Below are positions 32,506 through 41,124 of a stretch of 64,000 bases of DNA, piece after piece. Under the pieces are notes generated by a model. It was not told where the DNA came from. It saw only the letters and a program-made list of their open reading frames with translations, and ran no database searches. Position 1 is the stretch's first letter. Each line of letters opens with the position of its first letter. Source of the DNA: Butyrivibrio sp. NC2007 (GTDB lineage: Bacteria > Bacillota > Clostridia > Lachnospirales > Lachnospiraceae); assembly GCF_000421405.1 (NCBI RefSeq), contig NZ_ATWY01000019.1:1-64000 (forward strand), written 5' to 3'. The translations under genes were made by a program, and so were the position numbers.

Positions 32506-32775
32506 TTAGTATTCCTGCGAATCCAAGTATTCTTCTGAAATATACTTCTCTATTTCCGCGTATCCCTTTTCACCTATTCCCTTTATACTTCCAAGTGTAC
32601 CCTTGTTGTATATATGTATTAGGGCAAAAACATCGGTTATATTGTTTCTGCGCAGAGCCCAGCATGTCCGGTTGCAGAAGCCACAGGACTCAATTGCTCT
32701 TTCTTTGTATATATTCTTTTCCGTAATTCTTTTTCCCACTTTTGTTTCCTCTGCTACATCAGGTCCCAAAAGCAT
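32506..32775 (-). CDS. RNA polymerase alpha-CTD-like helix-hairpin-helix protein
   Basis: Up to 89 residues; the ATG at 32775 has a poor site, while a GTG at 32739 has GAGG seven bases upstream and may be the true start. The C-terminal half, RNNITDVFALIHIYNKGTLG then SIKGIGEKGYAEIEKYISEE, follows the alpha-CTD pattern of RpoA. Cysteines in CGFCNRTC are not part of that fold and might bind metal. A similar stand-alone domain is encoded at 50172-50561. An imperfect palindrome lies upstream (about 32780-32811). Confidence 0.65.
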   Translation of the reverse strand: MLLGPDVAEETKVGKRITEKNIYKERAIESCGFCNRTCWALRRNNITDVFALIHIYNKGTLGSIKGIGEKGYAEIEKYISEEYLDSQEY

Positions 32776-32863
32776 TATATCAACGTATTATAAACCCATA
32801 ATAAACGTTATATTATATATAAATTAACTTGCAGCTCCCTATGTAAAAACTGGTAAGTTTTAG

Positions 32864-33430
32864 TTAATAACCATAAGAATATACACTGACCAAAACAAAG
32901 CCGCATATAATTCCAACTATCAGTCCGGTAAAGTGTCCGATTGAGTCTATCCTCTTTGATGTAGTCATTGCGATAAGAAGGATTATTGTCGGTATAAGAG
33001 ATCTTATGCCTCCAAACCCAAACACTCTAAATGCAATCACCATATATATCCCCAATAGACCGCATATCACTCCGGATGCTCCAATGGAATATGTAAAAGG
33101 CGAGCCTTTTTTATGGAAACGTGCGGAAAAATAGCCTCCGAACAGCATGATTACGATGTAACATATATAATATAGTTTTGTAGAAAGGACATGCTCAAGG
33201 ACTGTTCCAATGTTATAAAGCGAGTACATATTACAGGCAAGATGTAACACTTCTTTCTGGGTAAACGCACTGCTCACTATCCTGTAATACTGTCTGTTCT
33301 GTATAGTGTCCATATATGAAGATCCGAGCATTTTTACATCAAACGCCCGAAGGTTTACCAAGGCAAATATAATGATATTGATCCCAATGATGACAATAGT
33401 TGCGGGAGAATTAAGGAATATGCTGTTCAT
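32864..33430 (-). CDS. rhomboid-family intramembrane serine protease
   Basis: 188 residues with six membrane segments. The catalytic Ser is in SIGASGVICGLLG and the catalytic His in IGHFTGLIVG; LACNMYSLYNIG supplies the usual HxxxN-like segment before them. It cleaves membrane-anchored substrates within the bilayer; none can be named. Next in direction is a small lipoprotein. Confidence 0.9.
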   Translation of the reverse strand: MNSIFLNSPATIVIIGINIIIFALVNLRAFDVKMLGSSYMDTIQNRQYYRIVSSAFTQKEVLHLACNMYSLYNIGTVLEHVLSTKLYYICYIVIMLFGGYFSARFHKKGSPFTYSIGASGVICGLLGIYMVIAFRVFGFGGIRSLIPTIILLIAMTTSKRIDSIGHFTGLIVGIICGFVLVSVYSYGY

Positions 33431-33446
33431 TTTACTTCTACTTCCT

Positions 33447-33668
33447 TTATGCCTTTAGCCCAATCAAGAATTCAAAGAAAACCTCTGCACAGTCTTCTCC
33501 CGGCCTTAAAACTCCATCTTTTACCACAGGTATGCCAAGAGTATCAGCATTAACTGATTCGGGTTCACTCACTGTGTTAGAAGCTCCGCTATCTGTCGCC
33601 TTATTACTTCCACACCCAACAACAGCGGCCGCCATAAGCGTTGCCATAGCAACACAAAGTCTTTTCAT
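33447..33668 (-). CDS. small putative lipoprotein
   Basis: 73 residues with a signal peptide and lipobox (MATLMAAAVVGCGSN; Cys19), then a short Ser/Thr-rich stretch and an acidic tail. No domain recognised. It lies 16 bp ahead of the rhomboid gene, so the two are likely co-transcribed. Confidence 0.65.
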   Translation of the reverse strand: MKRLCVAMATLMAAAVVGCGSNKATDSGASNTVSEPESVNADTLGIPVVKDGVLRPGEDCAEVFFEFLIGLKA

Positions 33669-33702
33669 ACTTAAAACCTTATCCTATTCTTTAAAACTGT
33701 AA

Positions 33703-34164
33703 TTAGAGTCCCAATTCCTTGCAAAGAGCATCATACCGTTTCTGCTCTTTTTCTTTTACAGGTTTTGATGAATCCTTAAAGCAATGATCAAGAACATCCG
33801 CATCCTTTAACAATTCATCCATAGGGCTGTCTACAGAAGCCTTGTCATCATGGTGATATATGGCTGAGCAGATGATATCCGTTTCCTCAGTAGTCGTAAG
33901 CTCCAGCTTTCCAAGTATTGTATTTGCCAGATCAGCTCCAAGATGGGCGTGATCTTCATATGAACCGGTCTTGTATGCATACATATCATGAAGCATTCCA
34001 GCCATTGCTGCTAATTCCGGGTCAAGTCCTCTCTTCTTTGCCAGCATCTGAGCAGCCAGAGATACACCATAAAGATGGGCAGTTGCACTTATACGTTTAT
34101 CGACATCCTCAATCTTATTTATCTTTTTATCTACATATATGCGTAATTCTTTTAATCTGCTCAT
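33703..34164 (-). CDS. HD-domain phosphohydrolase
   Basis: 153 residues. Metal-binding residues are visible as ATAHLYGVSLAAQMLA, GMLHDMYAYK (HD), HAHLG and ICSAIYHHDDK. This matches small HD proteins related to YqeK-type hydrolases. GAGGAG lies eight bases upstream of the ATG. Likely acts on a nucleotide or phosphoester; the substrate is not known. Confidence 0.83.
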   Translation of the reverse strand: MSRLKELRIYVDKKINKIEDVDKRISATAHLYGVSLAAQMLAKKRGLDPELAAMAGMLHDMYAYKTGSYEDHAHLGADLANTILGKLELTTTEETDIICSAIYHHDDKASVDSPMDELLKDADVLDHCFKDSSKPVKEKEQKRYDALCKELGL

Positions 34165-34246
34165 TTATTAAACTCCTCGTACAATGCTTTTTTTCCTTTA
34201 AATTATAACATTCTGAGGTGTTTTTCGAACAATTAGCTGAGTAGAA

Positions 34247-34279
34247 AAGGCACCCGGTACTGATTGTACCGGGTGCCTT
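34247..34279 (-). terminator. Rho-independent terminator of hsp20
   Basis: A perfect 14-bp stem (AAGGCACCCGGTAC/GTACCGGGTGCCTT) with a 5-base loop, followed by TTTTCT on the minus strand. Confidence 0.85.
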
Positions 34280-34293
34280 AAAATAAAGCTTTT

Positions 34294-34752
34294 TCATCCT
34301 TCAATAGCTATCAGATTCTTTTCCGGGATCTTCTTTTCCAGGGCTTTCTTAGGAACTGTCACCGTAAGAACTCCGTGCCTGTAGGTTGCCTCGATATCGC
34401 CCTTCTCTACATTGTCTCCAATATAGAAGCTCCTTGTCATGGATCCTGCATATCTCTCCTGACGGATAAGTTTGCCCTTCTTGTTCTCGTCCTTATCAAG
34501 GCCCTTTGCTGCGCTGATGGTAAGATAGCCGTTATCAAGTTCTACTGTTATCTCTTCCTTCTTGAAGCCTGGCAGGTCAACTGATACTTCGTAGTTATCA
34601 TCCTTTTCCCTGATATCGGTCTTCATCATCCTGTTTGCTTTTCTTCCATAGAGCTTACGCTCCATGTTCCTCTCCATGTCGTCAAATTCATTCATTGGGA
34701 ATCCAAATAGATCATCGATAAAATTCTCTTCAAAAATACTGGGTGCTAACAT
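34294..34752 (-). CDS. Hsp20/alpha-crystallin small heat-shock protein
   Basis: 152 residues. N-terminal IDDLFGFPMNEFDDMERNME, then the alpha-crystallin domain: MKTDIREKDDNYEVSVDLPG, FKKEEITVELDNGYLTI, and the GVLTVTVPKK signature near the end. I use the ATG at 34752 with AAAGGAGG upstream. It holds unfolded proteins under stress. A perfect CIRCE operator and an overlapping promoter show HrcA control; hrcA itself is not in the window and must act from elsewhere in the genome. Confidence 0.95.
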   Translation of the reverse strand: MLAPSIFEENFIDDLFGFPMNEFDDMERNMERKLYGRKANRMMKTDIREKDDNYEVSVDLPGFKKEEITVELDNGYLTISAAKGLDKDENKKGKLIRQERYAGSMTRSFYIGDNVEKGDIEATYRHGVLTVTVPKKALEKKIPEKNLIAIEG

Positions 34753-34870
34753 AATACATACCTCCTTTGCATCAAAAACATTATCTATGTTAATGAGCAA
34801 TGGGACGGAGGGTTTAGATCTTAGGAAAGTTAAGTCCTAACGGTCTTCTCTGTTCCCTTGTTCTACAAGC

Positions 34871-34912
34871 ACTATAACACCGCAATTAGCACTCGTCAAC
34901 CGAGAGTGCTAA
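34871..34912 (-). promoter_or_regulatory. hsp20 promoter with perfect CIRCE operator
   Basis: TTAGCACTC-N9-GAGTGCTAA at 34886-34912 is the exact HrcA-binding CIRCE sequence. The -35 box TTGACG (34894-34899, minus strand) lies across the CIRCE centre and the -10 TATAGT (34871-34876) follows a 17-bp spacer, so bound HrcA would block RNA polymerase. Confidence 0.93.
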
Positions 34913-34962
34913 TTTGGATAAAATAGTATTGTACTTCTTATTACAAATTTATCATTCCGGCA

Positions 34963-34988
34963 CAAAAAAGAGGCATCCCTGCCTCTTA
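34963..34988 (-). terminator. terminator overlapping the rhodanese stop
   Basis: AAGAGGCA/TGCCTCTT stem on the minus strand followed by TTTTTTG. The stem starts within the last codon of the rhodanese gene. Confidence 0.7.
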
Positions 34989-35312
34989 ATCTAGTACTGT
35001 TAATCCTTTATATGACGCGATTCCGCCTATACTTCTGGCTCTTTTATAGCCAAAAGTCTTCAGTTTCTTTACAGCGCTTATGCTTCTGCTTCCTCTTAGG
35101 CAATATACATAAATCTCCGCATCATGATCCTTTATGATATCTTCCACCTTTTGAATCTCGTCCAGCGGAATGTTGGTGCTTCCCGGAATATGCCCCTCTT
35201 TGTACTCAGATTTTGTCCGCACATCCAGAAAGACTGCATTTTGACGAATAGTTCTATAATCCCTAAAAGTACATAAAGAGGACGCCTTTATAAGACATCC
35301 TCCCCCACACAT
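34986..35312 (-). CDS. rhodanese-like sulfurtransferase
   Basis: 108 residues. VFLDVRTKSEYKEGHIPGST then NIPLDEI, active-site loop YCLRGSRSISA with the catalytic Cys, and the terminal SIGGIASYKGL (rhodanese GG...W.. region). A single-domain sulfur carrier. The ATG at 35312 has only a weak ribosome site, and the N-terminal CGGGCLIK is unusual. Confidence 0.88.
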   Translation of the reverse strand: MCGGGCLIKASSLCTFRDYRTIRQNAVFLDVRTKSEYKEGHIPGSTNIPLDEIQKVEDIIKDHDAEIYVYCLRGSRSISAVKKLKTFGYKRARSIGGIASYKGLTVLD

Positions 35313-35420
35313 TACTCTTTTTCATACTCTCCAACCAAAGCCCCCGCTTTTGGTATATACAAATCCTAGCAGATGAACTGTCCAATAAGACGCACAAACA
35401 ACAGTTCAAAAATCTGCGTT

Positions 35421-35451
35421 CTCGCATTACTCCTCGCATTACTCGCATTAC
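35421..35451. repeat. three copies of CTCGCATTAC
   Basis: CTCGCATTAC at 35421-35430, 35433-35442 and 35442-35451 in an intergenic stretch. Too short and irregular for a CRISPR; a protein-binding cluster or slippage product. Confidence 0.4.
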
Positions 35452-35465
35452 TGTCTCTGTCCATA

Positions 35466-35496
35466 AAAAAAGAGGCTCACTTTAACAATGAACCTC
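35466..35496 (-). terminator. terminator of the two-gene membrane module
   Basis: GAGGTTCATT/AAGTGAGCCTC imperfect stem on the minus strand, then TTTTTTT, about 80 bp after the stop of the 490-aa gene. Confidence 0.6.
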
Positions 35497-35572
35497 CCCT
35501 AGTAATGATCGTATTTAAGCTTCTTCTTTTTATATTTCTTTTTTCCGCAAAATATCATCAATACAGGATAAA

Positions 35573-37045
35573 CTATTCCAAAATAAATACGTCTTTCCTA
35601 CGCATAGCATCAGAAAACTCCTCAAACGAAGCATGTTGTAATGCTACTCCTGCCTGGTTAGCAAATTTCACAATTGCATTTAACGCCTCATCATAGTTTT
35701 CACCTGTCTCCAAATTATAATTAAATGAATGCAAGAATTCTTCCATCATTCTCTTCTGAGACAGTTCAACTTGCGAAATCTGTGCCTTAAGCTTGGCTTC
35801 ATATTCATCCATCTGCTTTTTGCTTTCAATTAGAATAGCTGCTAGCCGATCACTTTCTTCGGCTTCCAAATTTGCATTTTTTATTATTTCTCTAGTAGCG
35901 GTGAACACATAGCTTGCTGTTGTATACACTGCAAAAGGCACCAAAGGATGAACCGCCTTTCCCATCACCTCTGTAACTGCCCTTGAAAAAAAGATTGTTA
36001 TTGTAGACTTCGCAGTTGTATCAACAATCTGCTCCTTCAGCTCGGATTCATTGATTTCACCCCTTGCATAGGATAGCAAAGCAACGCCACCATCTATCAA
36101 GCCACCCGCCATAACAGTTGACGCCGTCGCATCACTTAGAAGCTTGCTCCCAGCTTTTATACCCTCATATCTTATTGCAGTACTCACAGCTCCTGTAGCG
36201 GCTCCTCGCACTGCGCCTTTTACTGCATCCGAATTAATAGACTGTATTGCTTCTCCTAGAGACTTTTCATCTTTGAAGACGGCAACCATATTACTTATTC
36301 CAGATACAATCCCAGTCGTTACAAAAGAAGCCTTTGCCATATTAGTAGCATTAGCTTTCATTTCTGCTTTTACTACTTTTCTTTCAAATTGCCTGGAATA
36401 TTTATCTGGTGAATCATACGCTGTCCTAATTTCTTCTAAAGTTGTTCCTCCAGATGACACCTCATCATGATGCAACTCATCAGTAAGATTTTCATATGTA
36501 TCCTTATATTGCTTCTGATATATATTTCCATCTATTTCCGATCTGCCCTTAGCTATTTCCCTGGCCTTATTCAATAATGTCGTTTCTTTGCCGGTAGCTT
36601 CATCAAAATAATGATCTTCTTTTCGAATCAGTCGTTGCATCCCCATGTATTTATCCCTGCGCTGCATTGTGACTGAATCTGCTGCTGCATGTTTCGAGTC
36701 GCTAAATTTTGCCTGTACTTCCCTAACAACAGTCTCATTATCGCGAATAAGAATATCTGCTGCTGCATGTGGGTCTTCAATATCAGTGACATACGCAGTT
36801 AGTCTTGAGCCCTTAGACGCGGCATCCACATTGAATTTTGCCGCCTCAATATATTCAAACAAATTTCCTTTTCCAGCTTCAAATGTTCCATTTTGGATAA
36901 TTGGGCTAGCCACTTTAGCCCTAAAATAATTCATACCATCAACAGCTGCATTCGTAGCATTTTGGGCATTTTGAGCCATCATACTTCCTGATATAATGCC
37001 AGCTTCTTTTGCAGCATCTTTGGCAGTCTTTTTAAAAACAGCCAT
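35573..37045 (-). CDS. 490-aa protein with hydrophobic Gly/Ala core, module partner B
   Basis: Not a family I recognise. Residues 60-160 contain GKGNLFEYIEAAKFNVDAAS and REVQAKFSDSKHAAADSVTM, reminiscent of cargo/toxin regions in which the same kind of protein handles DNA-like or bound partners, but no catalytic set is evident. Residues about 235-365 are Gly/Ala-rich and hydrophobic (AVKGAVRGAATGAVSTAIRY), as in glycine-zipper membrane proteins. A coiled-coil tail follows (about 400-460). Its ATG lies three bases after the stop of the 739-aa gene, and a terminator follows, so the two form one unit. A membrane-active effector is possible. Confidence 0.6.
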   Translation of the reverse strand: MAVFKKTAKDAAKEAGIISGSMMAQNAQNATNAAVDGMNYFRAKVASPIIQNGTFEAGKGNLFEYIEAAKFNVDAASKGSRLTAYVTDIEDPHAAADILIRDNETVVREVQAKFSDSKHAAADSVTMQRRDKYMGMQRLIRKEDHYFDEATGKETTLLNKAREIAKGRSEIDGNIYQKQYKDTYENLTDELHHDEVSSGGTTLEEIRTAYDSPDKYSRQFERKVVKAEMKANATNMAKASFVTTGIVSGISNMVAVFKDEKSLGEAIQSINSDAVKGAVRGAATGAVSTAIRYEGIKAGSKLLSDATASTVMAGGLIDGGVALLSYARGEINESELKEQIVDTTAKSTITIFFSRAVTEVMGKAVHPLVPFAVYTTASYVFTATREIIKNANLEAEESDRLAAILIESKKQMDEYEAKLKAQISQVELSQKRMMEEFLHSFNYNLETGENYDEALNAIVKFANQAGVALQHASFEEFSDAMRRKDVFILE

Positions 37046-37048
37046 GTC

Positions 37049-39268
37049 TCACACCACCAATCTAATTATCTCAGCAGCACCCACAACAAGAATAGCCACT
37101 GCAATCCTAATACATCTCCACATAAATAATTTATTCTGTGATAGATTCTTAAAATAAAAGAATATAGGAAATGCTATAAGTACTCCAGCTATACCTACTA
37201 AACCGATCAGATTTCCTGCTATCAGTTGAGCAATCATTACCGCAATGCATATTGCAGCTGTTGCGAATCCAACAACCATTGCCCTATCTGCATTTTCCTT
37301 CCACATTACATTTATAGTCTCTATGTCATCATCACCAGCTTTCTTAAATGAATCCCTCATTAAAGACCTATACGCACTGTTTGCAGTATCAATAACAATA
37401 TCTGCATCATCTACATCGCCGCCATTGCTCTGTGTAAGAATACAAGAAGCTAAAATAGTATACTGAATTTTTGCCATCACAAAAGACATTTCAAACACAC
37501 GTTTTTCAGCCTCTGAAAGCAAATCATACTTTACAGTCTCATTGGCTGTCTGATGTTCTGCTCTAATTTCCTCAATTTTCTTAAGAAATTTTGCCTGTAT
37601 CTTATTGTATTTTTTTAATGTCTTCTCAATTATTCCTATTTTCTTGATTGTAGCATCAAAATCAGATACTGCACGACCAATCTTATTTGAAAGATCTTTA
37701 ACCTCCTGATTTACAGCAGATGCCTGAGCAAGATTCTCTCTTCCCGATATCCCATCTACTGTTTGTTTTACAGTCGAGATATAATAATCTGAAACTTCTC
37801 CAAATGGTGTATTATCAGAAATGGTCGGATCAAGTTCACCCGTGAACCACAGTGACATATTATGCCTATGAACACTATTCACTGCATTATTATCGTTATC
37901 CAATTGGGACAACTCTCCTAAAAAATCTTCTCCTCCAAACAGAGCAACTTCTACAAAACCCGTATTCCCTAATGCATCTATCCCACTCGTTCTCAATCGC
38001 TTGATATATGATAATACAGAGTCACTACTCTCAAAGATAAACTCAATCGGAATGTCTGTTACGCTGTATGGATATGTGTTGCTCACACTAATATCTTCAA
38101 AATTGGATAATGAATCCATGAACGGAGAAAATGTCTTTTCCCAAAGATCAATTCTATTTTTCCCTATATCTATCAGCTTATTGCTTGTTGTCTGTTTCTT
38201 CTTATAATATGACTGAGATGCCTTGGAAAAAGTTTTTTGGGCATCTACTAAAAGATCATTAATCTTTTTCTTCTCATTTTCTAATTCCGTAGCCTGCCCT
38301 GTAAGCTGAACATATTCTTGTTGAGCCTTCTGCAACAATTGCCTAGAAGATGGTTCTATCTCCCCTTGTTCATTCAAAAGCGGAGCAGACAAAATGTGGT
38401 AATATAATTGAGCAAGTAGCCATGAGAGGTGCAACGTTTTCTGTTCCATCTCTGAAAGATCATTGAAATCAACTTTACCATCGCTTCCTCTTTGGTATTT
38501 GCTCGCTATATTATCCATCTCTTTAAGATATGGAGTAAATAACCCGGAAAGCTTCGAAATAAAGTCCCTGTAATTGTTTGAAACATTCTCTATTCCTTGC
38601 ATACCTGTAATAACAACATTCATTTGAGACACGGCAGATTCTGCTTCTGCATGTACTCTTCTAGCTTCAGCAAGCTTAGCCTTTCCTTTTGCTCCTGCGA
38701 TTAATCCACCAGCAACAGCAATAGCTCCTACAACAACTCCCCCAAGGACAACTGTTCCACCAGCCATCCCCATACCTCCTGAAGCTATGGATCCACCACC
38801 GAGCCAAGCTAAAGTAGCATTCTTCTTCACTACACCTTTCAACGTAGCTATTGCTGTCCCTGTAGAAGCATTTGCAAACATGGCTACTCCACCATACGTC
38901 GCAATACCGACCAGTGCTCCTGTGCCAACCGATAATGCCCCGGCTTTTATTATTTCACCAGCATTATATGATGCATTACGCATATTAACCATAAGCTCAT
39001 TAGGTGTTTCATTCTTTCCCAAAAAGTTGTAGTTTTCATCGATCTTACACACCATTTGAACATTATTGAAGGAGCCAAAAGAATCCAAAAATTTATTCAT
39101 ATCCTTAGACCAAGCATGAACTTTCTCTTTTCCAAGCTTCTCGAGACTCTTTGTAGTATTCTTCTTTTGCGTATCTAATCTGCCTTTCGCACTATCATAC
39201 TGCGACTGCGCATCATCTAATAGCTCCTGTATTTCTTCTGAATGTGTAATTCCTTCAAAAATGCCCAT
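37049..39268 (-). CDS. 739-aa coiled-coil membrane protein with internal duplication, module partner A
   Basis: Not recognised. Two similar halves: QYDSAKGRLDTQKKN...KEKVHAWSKDMNKFLDSFGSF matches SYYKKKQTTSNKL...KNRIDLWEKTFSPFMDSLSNF, and DLSEMEQKTLHLSWLLAQLY matches LLSEAEKRVFEMSFVMAKIQ. The first half contains a Gly-rich hydrophobic stretch (about 108-195, with GGMGMAGGTVVLGGVVVGAI); the second ends in two or three membrane segments (about 665-737). AGGGG lies nine bases before the ATG. It is paired with the 490-aa gene and has the character of a membrane-perturbing or scaffold protein. Confidence 0.62.
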   Translation of the reverse strand: MGIFEGITHSEEIQELLDDAQSQYDSAKGRLDTQKKNTTKSLEKLGKEKVHAWSKDMNKFLDSFGSFNNVQMVCKIDENYNFLGKNETPNELMVNMRNASYNAGEIIKAGALSVGTGALVGIATYGGVAMFANASTGTAIATLKGVVKKNATLAWLGGGSIASGGMGMAGGTVVLGGVVVGAIAVAGGLIAGAKGKAKLAEARRVHAEAESAVSQMNVVITGMQGIENVSNNYRDFISKLSGLFTPYLKEMDNIASKYQRGSDGKVDFNDLSEMEQKTLHLSWLLAQLYYHILSAPLLNEQGEIEPSSRQLLQKAQQEYVQLTGQATELENEKKKINDLLVDAQKTFSKASQSYYKKKQTTSNKLIDIGKNRIDLWEKTFSPFMDSLSNFEDISVSNTYPYSVTDIPIEFIFESSDSVLSYIKRLRTSGIDALGNTGFVEVALFGGEDFLGELSQLDNDNNAVNSVHRHNMSLWFTGELDPTISDNTPFGEVSDYYISTVKQTVDGISGRENLAQASAVNQEVKDLSNKIGRAVSDFDATIKKIGIIEKTLKKYNKIQAKFLKKIEEIRAEHQTANETVKYDLLSEAEKRVFEMSFVMAKIQYTILASCILTQSNGGDVDDADIVIDTANSAYRSLMRDSFKKAGDDDIETINVMWKENADRAMVVGFATAAICIAVMIAQLIAGNLIGLVGIAGVLIAFPIFFYFKNLSQNKLFMWRCIRIAVAILVVGAAEIIRLVV

Positions 39269-39432
39269 TGCATAATACCCCTTTTACTAATAATTCTTTC
39301 TAATGCATCACACGTACTACTCTAATTTTATCATGCAACCTTAAAACATATTGTAAAAACTAAATAGACATTAACTAAAACAGAATCATAATAGCATCTA
39401 TATATATCTGCCAATCAATCGTTTTACTGATC

Positions 39433-39819
39433 TCATTGCGATATTTCATTTTTTATTTCCATAATTATCTGCCTAATTCTCCGCTCAGTAAGTCCCAGCA
39501 TCCTCGCCAGTTCTGCAGGTCTCATTTCATCCATGTTTTCTCTGATAAAATCTTTCCTGAATTCCACTGAGTACAGTTTCTGAGGAAAAGTGATATTCAA
39601 TCCAGCAAAACGCTTCCATATTTTCTGAGTTGCTGCATCACCTAAAAGTTCTGCAATTTCTCTGTATATTCCGCTATAGTTTTCCGGATTGCTCTTCACT
39701 TCCTTTTCCTCCTCAGATACAACTATATTCAATTGTACTGAGTCCTTTTTGAAAATATCACTTGCTGTTTGTCCTGTAATTTTCATATGAAATTTACACT
39801 GCCATTTTTCCTCAATCAT
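39433..39819 (-). CDS. Mor-like transcriptional activator
   Basis: 128 residues from the ATG at 39819 (AGGAGG 12 bases upstream; a longer frame to 39852 exists). The second half follows the Mor/middle-operon-regulator pattern of phage Mu: YREIAELLGDAATQKIWKRF, AGLNITFPQKLYSVEFRKDF, then a helix-turn-helix MRPAELARMLGLTERRIRQI. The N-terminus is unrecognised. It lies next to the 739-aa gene and could control that module. Confidence 0.65.
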   Translation of the reverse strand: MIEEKWQCKFHMKITGQTASDIFKKDSVQLNIVVSEEEKEVKSNPENYSGIYREIAELLGDAATQKIWKRFAGLNITFPQKLYSVEFRKDFIRENMDEMRPAELARMLGLTERRIRQIIMEIKNEISQ

Positions 39820-39864
39820 TTGCAGTGTAATCCTCCTTTCATTACAGGCCATGTTTTTTTCGCG

Positions 39865-39911
39865 AATTAAAAATGTCGGTAACCGCTATGAAGTCATCAT
39901 CTACCGACATT
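39865..39911 (-). terminator. terminator of the serpin gene
   Basis: AATGTCGGTA/TACCGACATT perfect 10-bp stem followed by TTTAATT on the minus strand, 39 bp after the serpin stop. Confidence 0.6.
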
Positions 39912-39949
39912 CTGTCCCAGGCAAAGAAAGGATCAGATTTTAAGTCTTA

Positions 39950-41053
39950 TTAAATTTGATTTGTAATTCCAGTAAATACTGGCAAGCCCGTTTCATTATG
40001 CATAATCGCATATATGAACGGTCTATCCAGCCTAACAACCTTCGGATTGCTCATCGGAGCACATCCAGCAACAAGAAACATAGCAGTGGCTGCAGCTGCC
40101 TTTGTTCCTTTCCGGTCCACTTCTATCCTAGCTTTATGAACAATCGAATCTGCCCTCAGCACTTCACTGGAAAGCGGGGAAAAATCTGCCTCTGAAGAAA
40201 AGATTTTGTTGATTCCCATATCTTTAAGCAGTTCTGTTAGATCTGTTCTGAATTCGCCATTAAATTCCGGCATATTCACAAAGACCTGATCATATGATGC
40301 AGAATCATAAAGTCCTTTGAAATCTATTTTTTCAACCGACCTTCTAAAGATACGTTCATTATGGTCATTCTTAGGCAACAAAGCCATGTAAGAATACTCC
40401 CTATTCTTGTATGGTTTAAGGAATCCTGTAAAAAACTCATTTTCGATATATAAGTGCTCCTTGCTGAACATCATGTCAACCCTACTCTTAGAACCATCTG
40501 AGTTTTTGAAATCAGCTTCCTTTATATCATCCTCATCATATTCGTCTTCCCATTCCGCCTCAAAGGATACTGCATTGATCAAGCTCATAAGCGTACCAGC
40601 CATGCTTTCATCTGCAATCTGTTCTATCAGGCCTTTTGTTTTCTCCTTTACCCAGGAATTCACAGCATATACGACATCATCAGTACAAAACAGCTCGCCA
40701 CCAAATTTAGATGCAATCCTTTCCTTATACTCCGGATTGATCGAGTTCTCTATCGTCTTCTTTACAATGGCTGCATTTGAAGAAACCAGGCCACCTGTTT
40801 CAGATAGCTCATTCTGTATCAACGAGATGATTCCCATTGCAGCGTCATATGGAAGGATTCCTTTTAAAACTCCTGCTATTTCTTTTCTTGTATTTCCATC
40901 CGTGGAATCTGCCGCAATAGCCAAAAGCACTATTATGGAGAGAGGCGATATAACAACATTGTCTCCCTTGTTAGTAAGCACATATTCACTAAAAAACTTA
41001 GCGGCAAGCTTGTTGTAATGTGGACTATAAGTGTTAATCCTGTTCTTAGACAT
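39950..41053 (-). CDS. serpin (serine protease inhibitor), no signal peptide
   Basis: 367 residues, full serpin length. Core blocks are present: NVVISPLSIIVLLAIAADST, NAVSFEAEWEDEYDE, the VNMPEFNGEF strand, and near the end VHKARIEVDRKGTKAAAATA (hinge), a reactive loop around AMFLVAGCAPMSN, and RPFIYAIMHNETGLPVFTG. The Ala-rich hinge suggests an inhibitory serpin; the bond cut is likely near Gly-Cys, giving a small P1 residue. No export signal is seen, so it would act inside the cell unless released by lysis. GGAGG precedes the ATG. Confidence 0.92.
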   Translation of the reverse strand: MSKNRINTYSPHYNKLAAKFFSEYVLTNKGDNVVISPLSIIVLLAIAADSTDGNTRKEIAGVLKGILPYDAAMGIISLIQNELSETGGLVSSNAAIVKKTIENSINPEYKERIASKFGGELFCTDDVVYAVNSWVKEKTKGLIEQIADESMAGTLMSLINAVSFEAEWEDEYDEDDIKEADFKNSDGSKSRVDMMFSKEHLYIENEFFTGFLKPYKNREYSYMALLPKNDHNERIFRRSVEKIDFKGLYDSASYDQVFVNMPEFNGEFRTDLTELLKDMGINKIFSSEADFSPLSSEVLRADSIVHKARIEVDRKGTKAAAATAMFLVAGCAPMSNPKVVRLDRPFIYAIMHNETGLPVFTGITNQI

Positions 41054-41124
41054 ATCCTTTACCTCCGATAGTAATGTCTTTCAATTCAATGTGAAATTTC
41101 AAGGTGTTAATCACAAACATTTTT

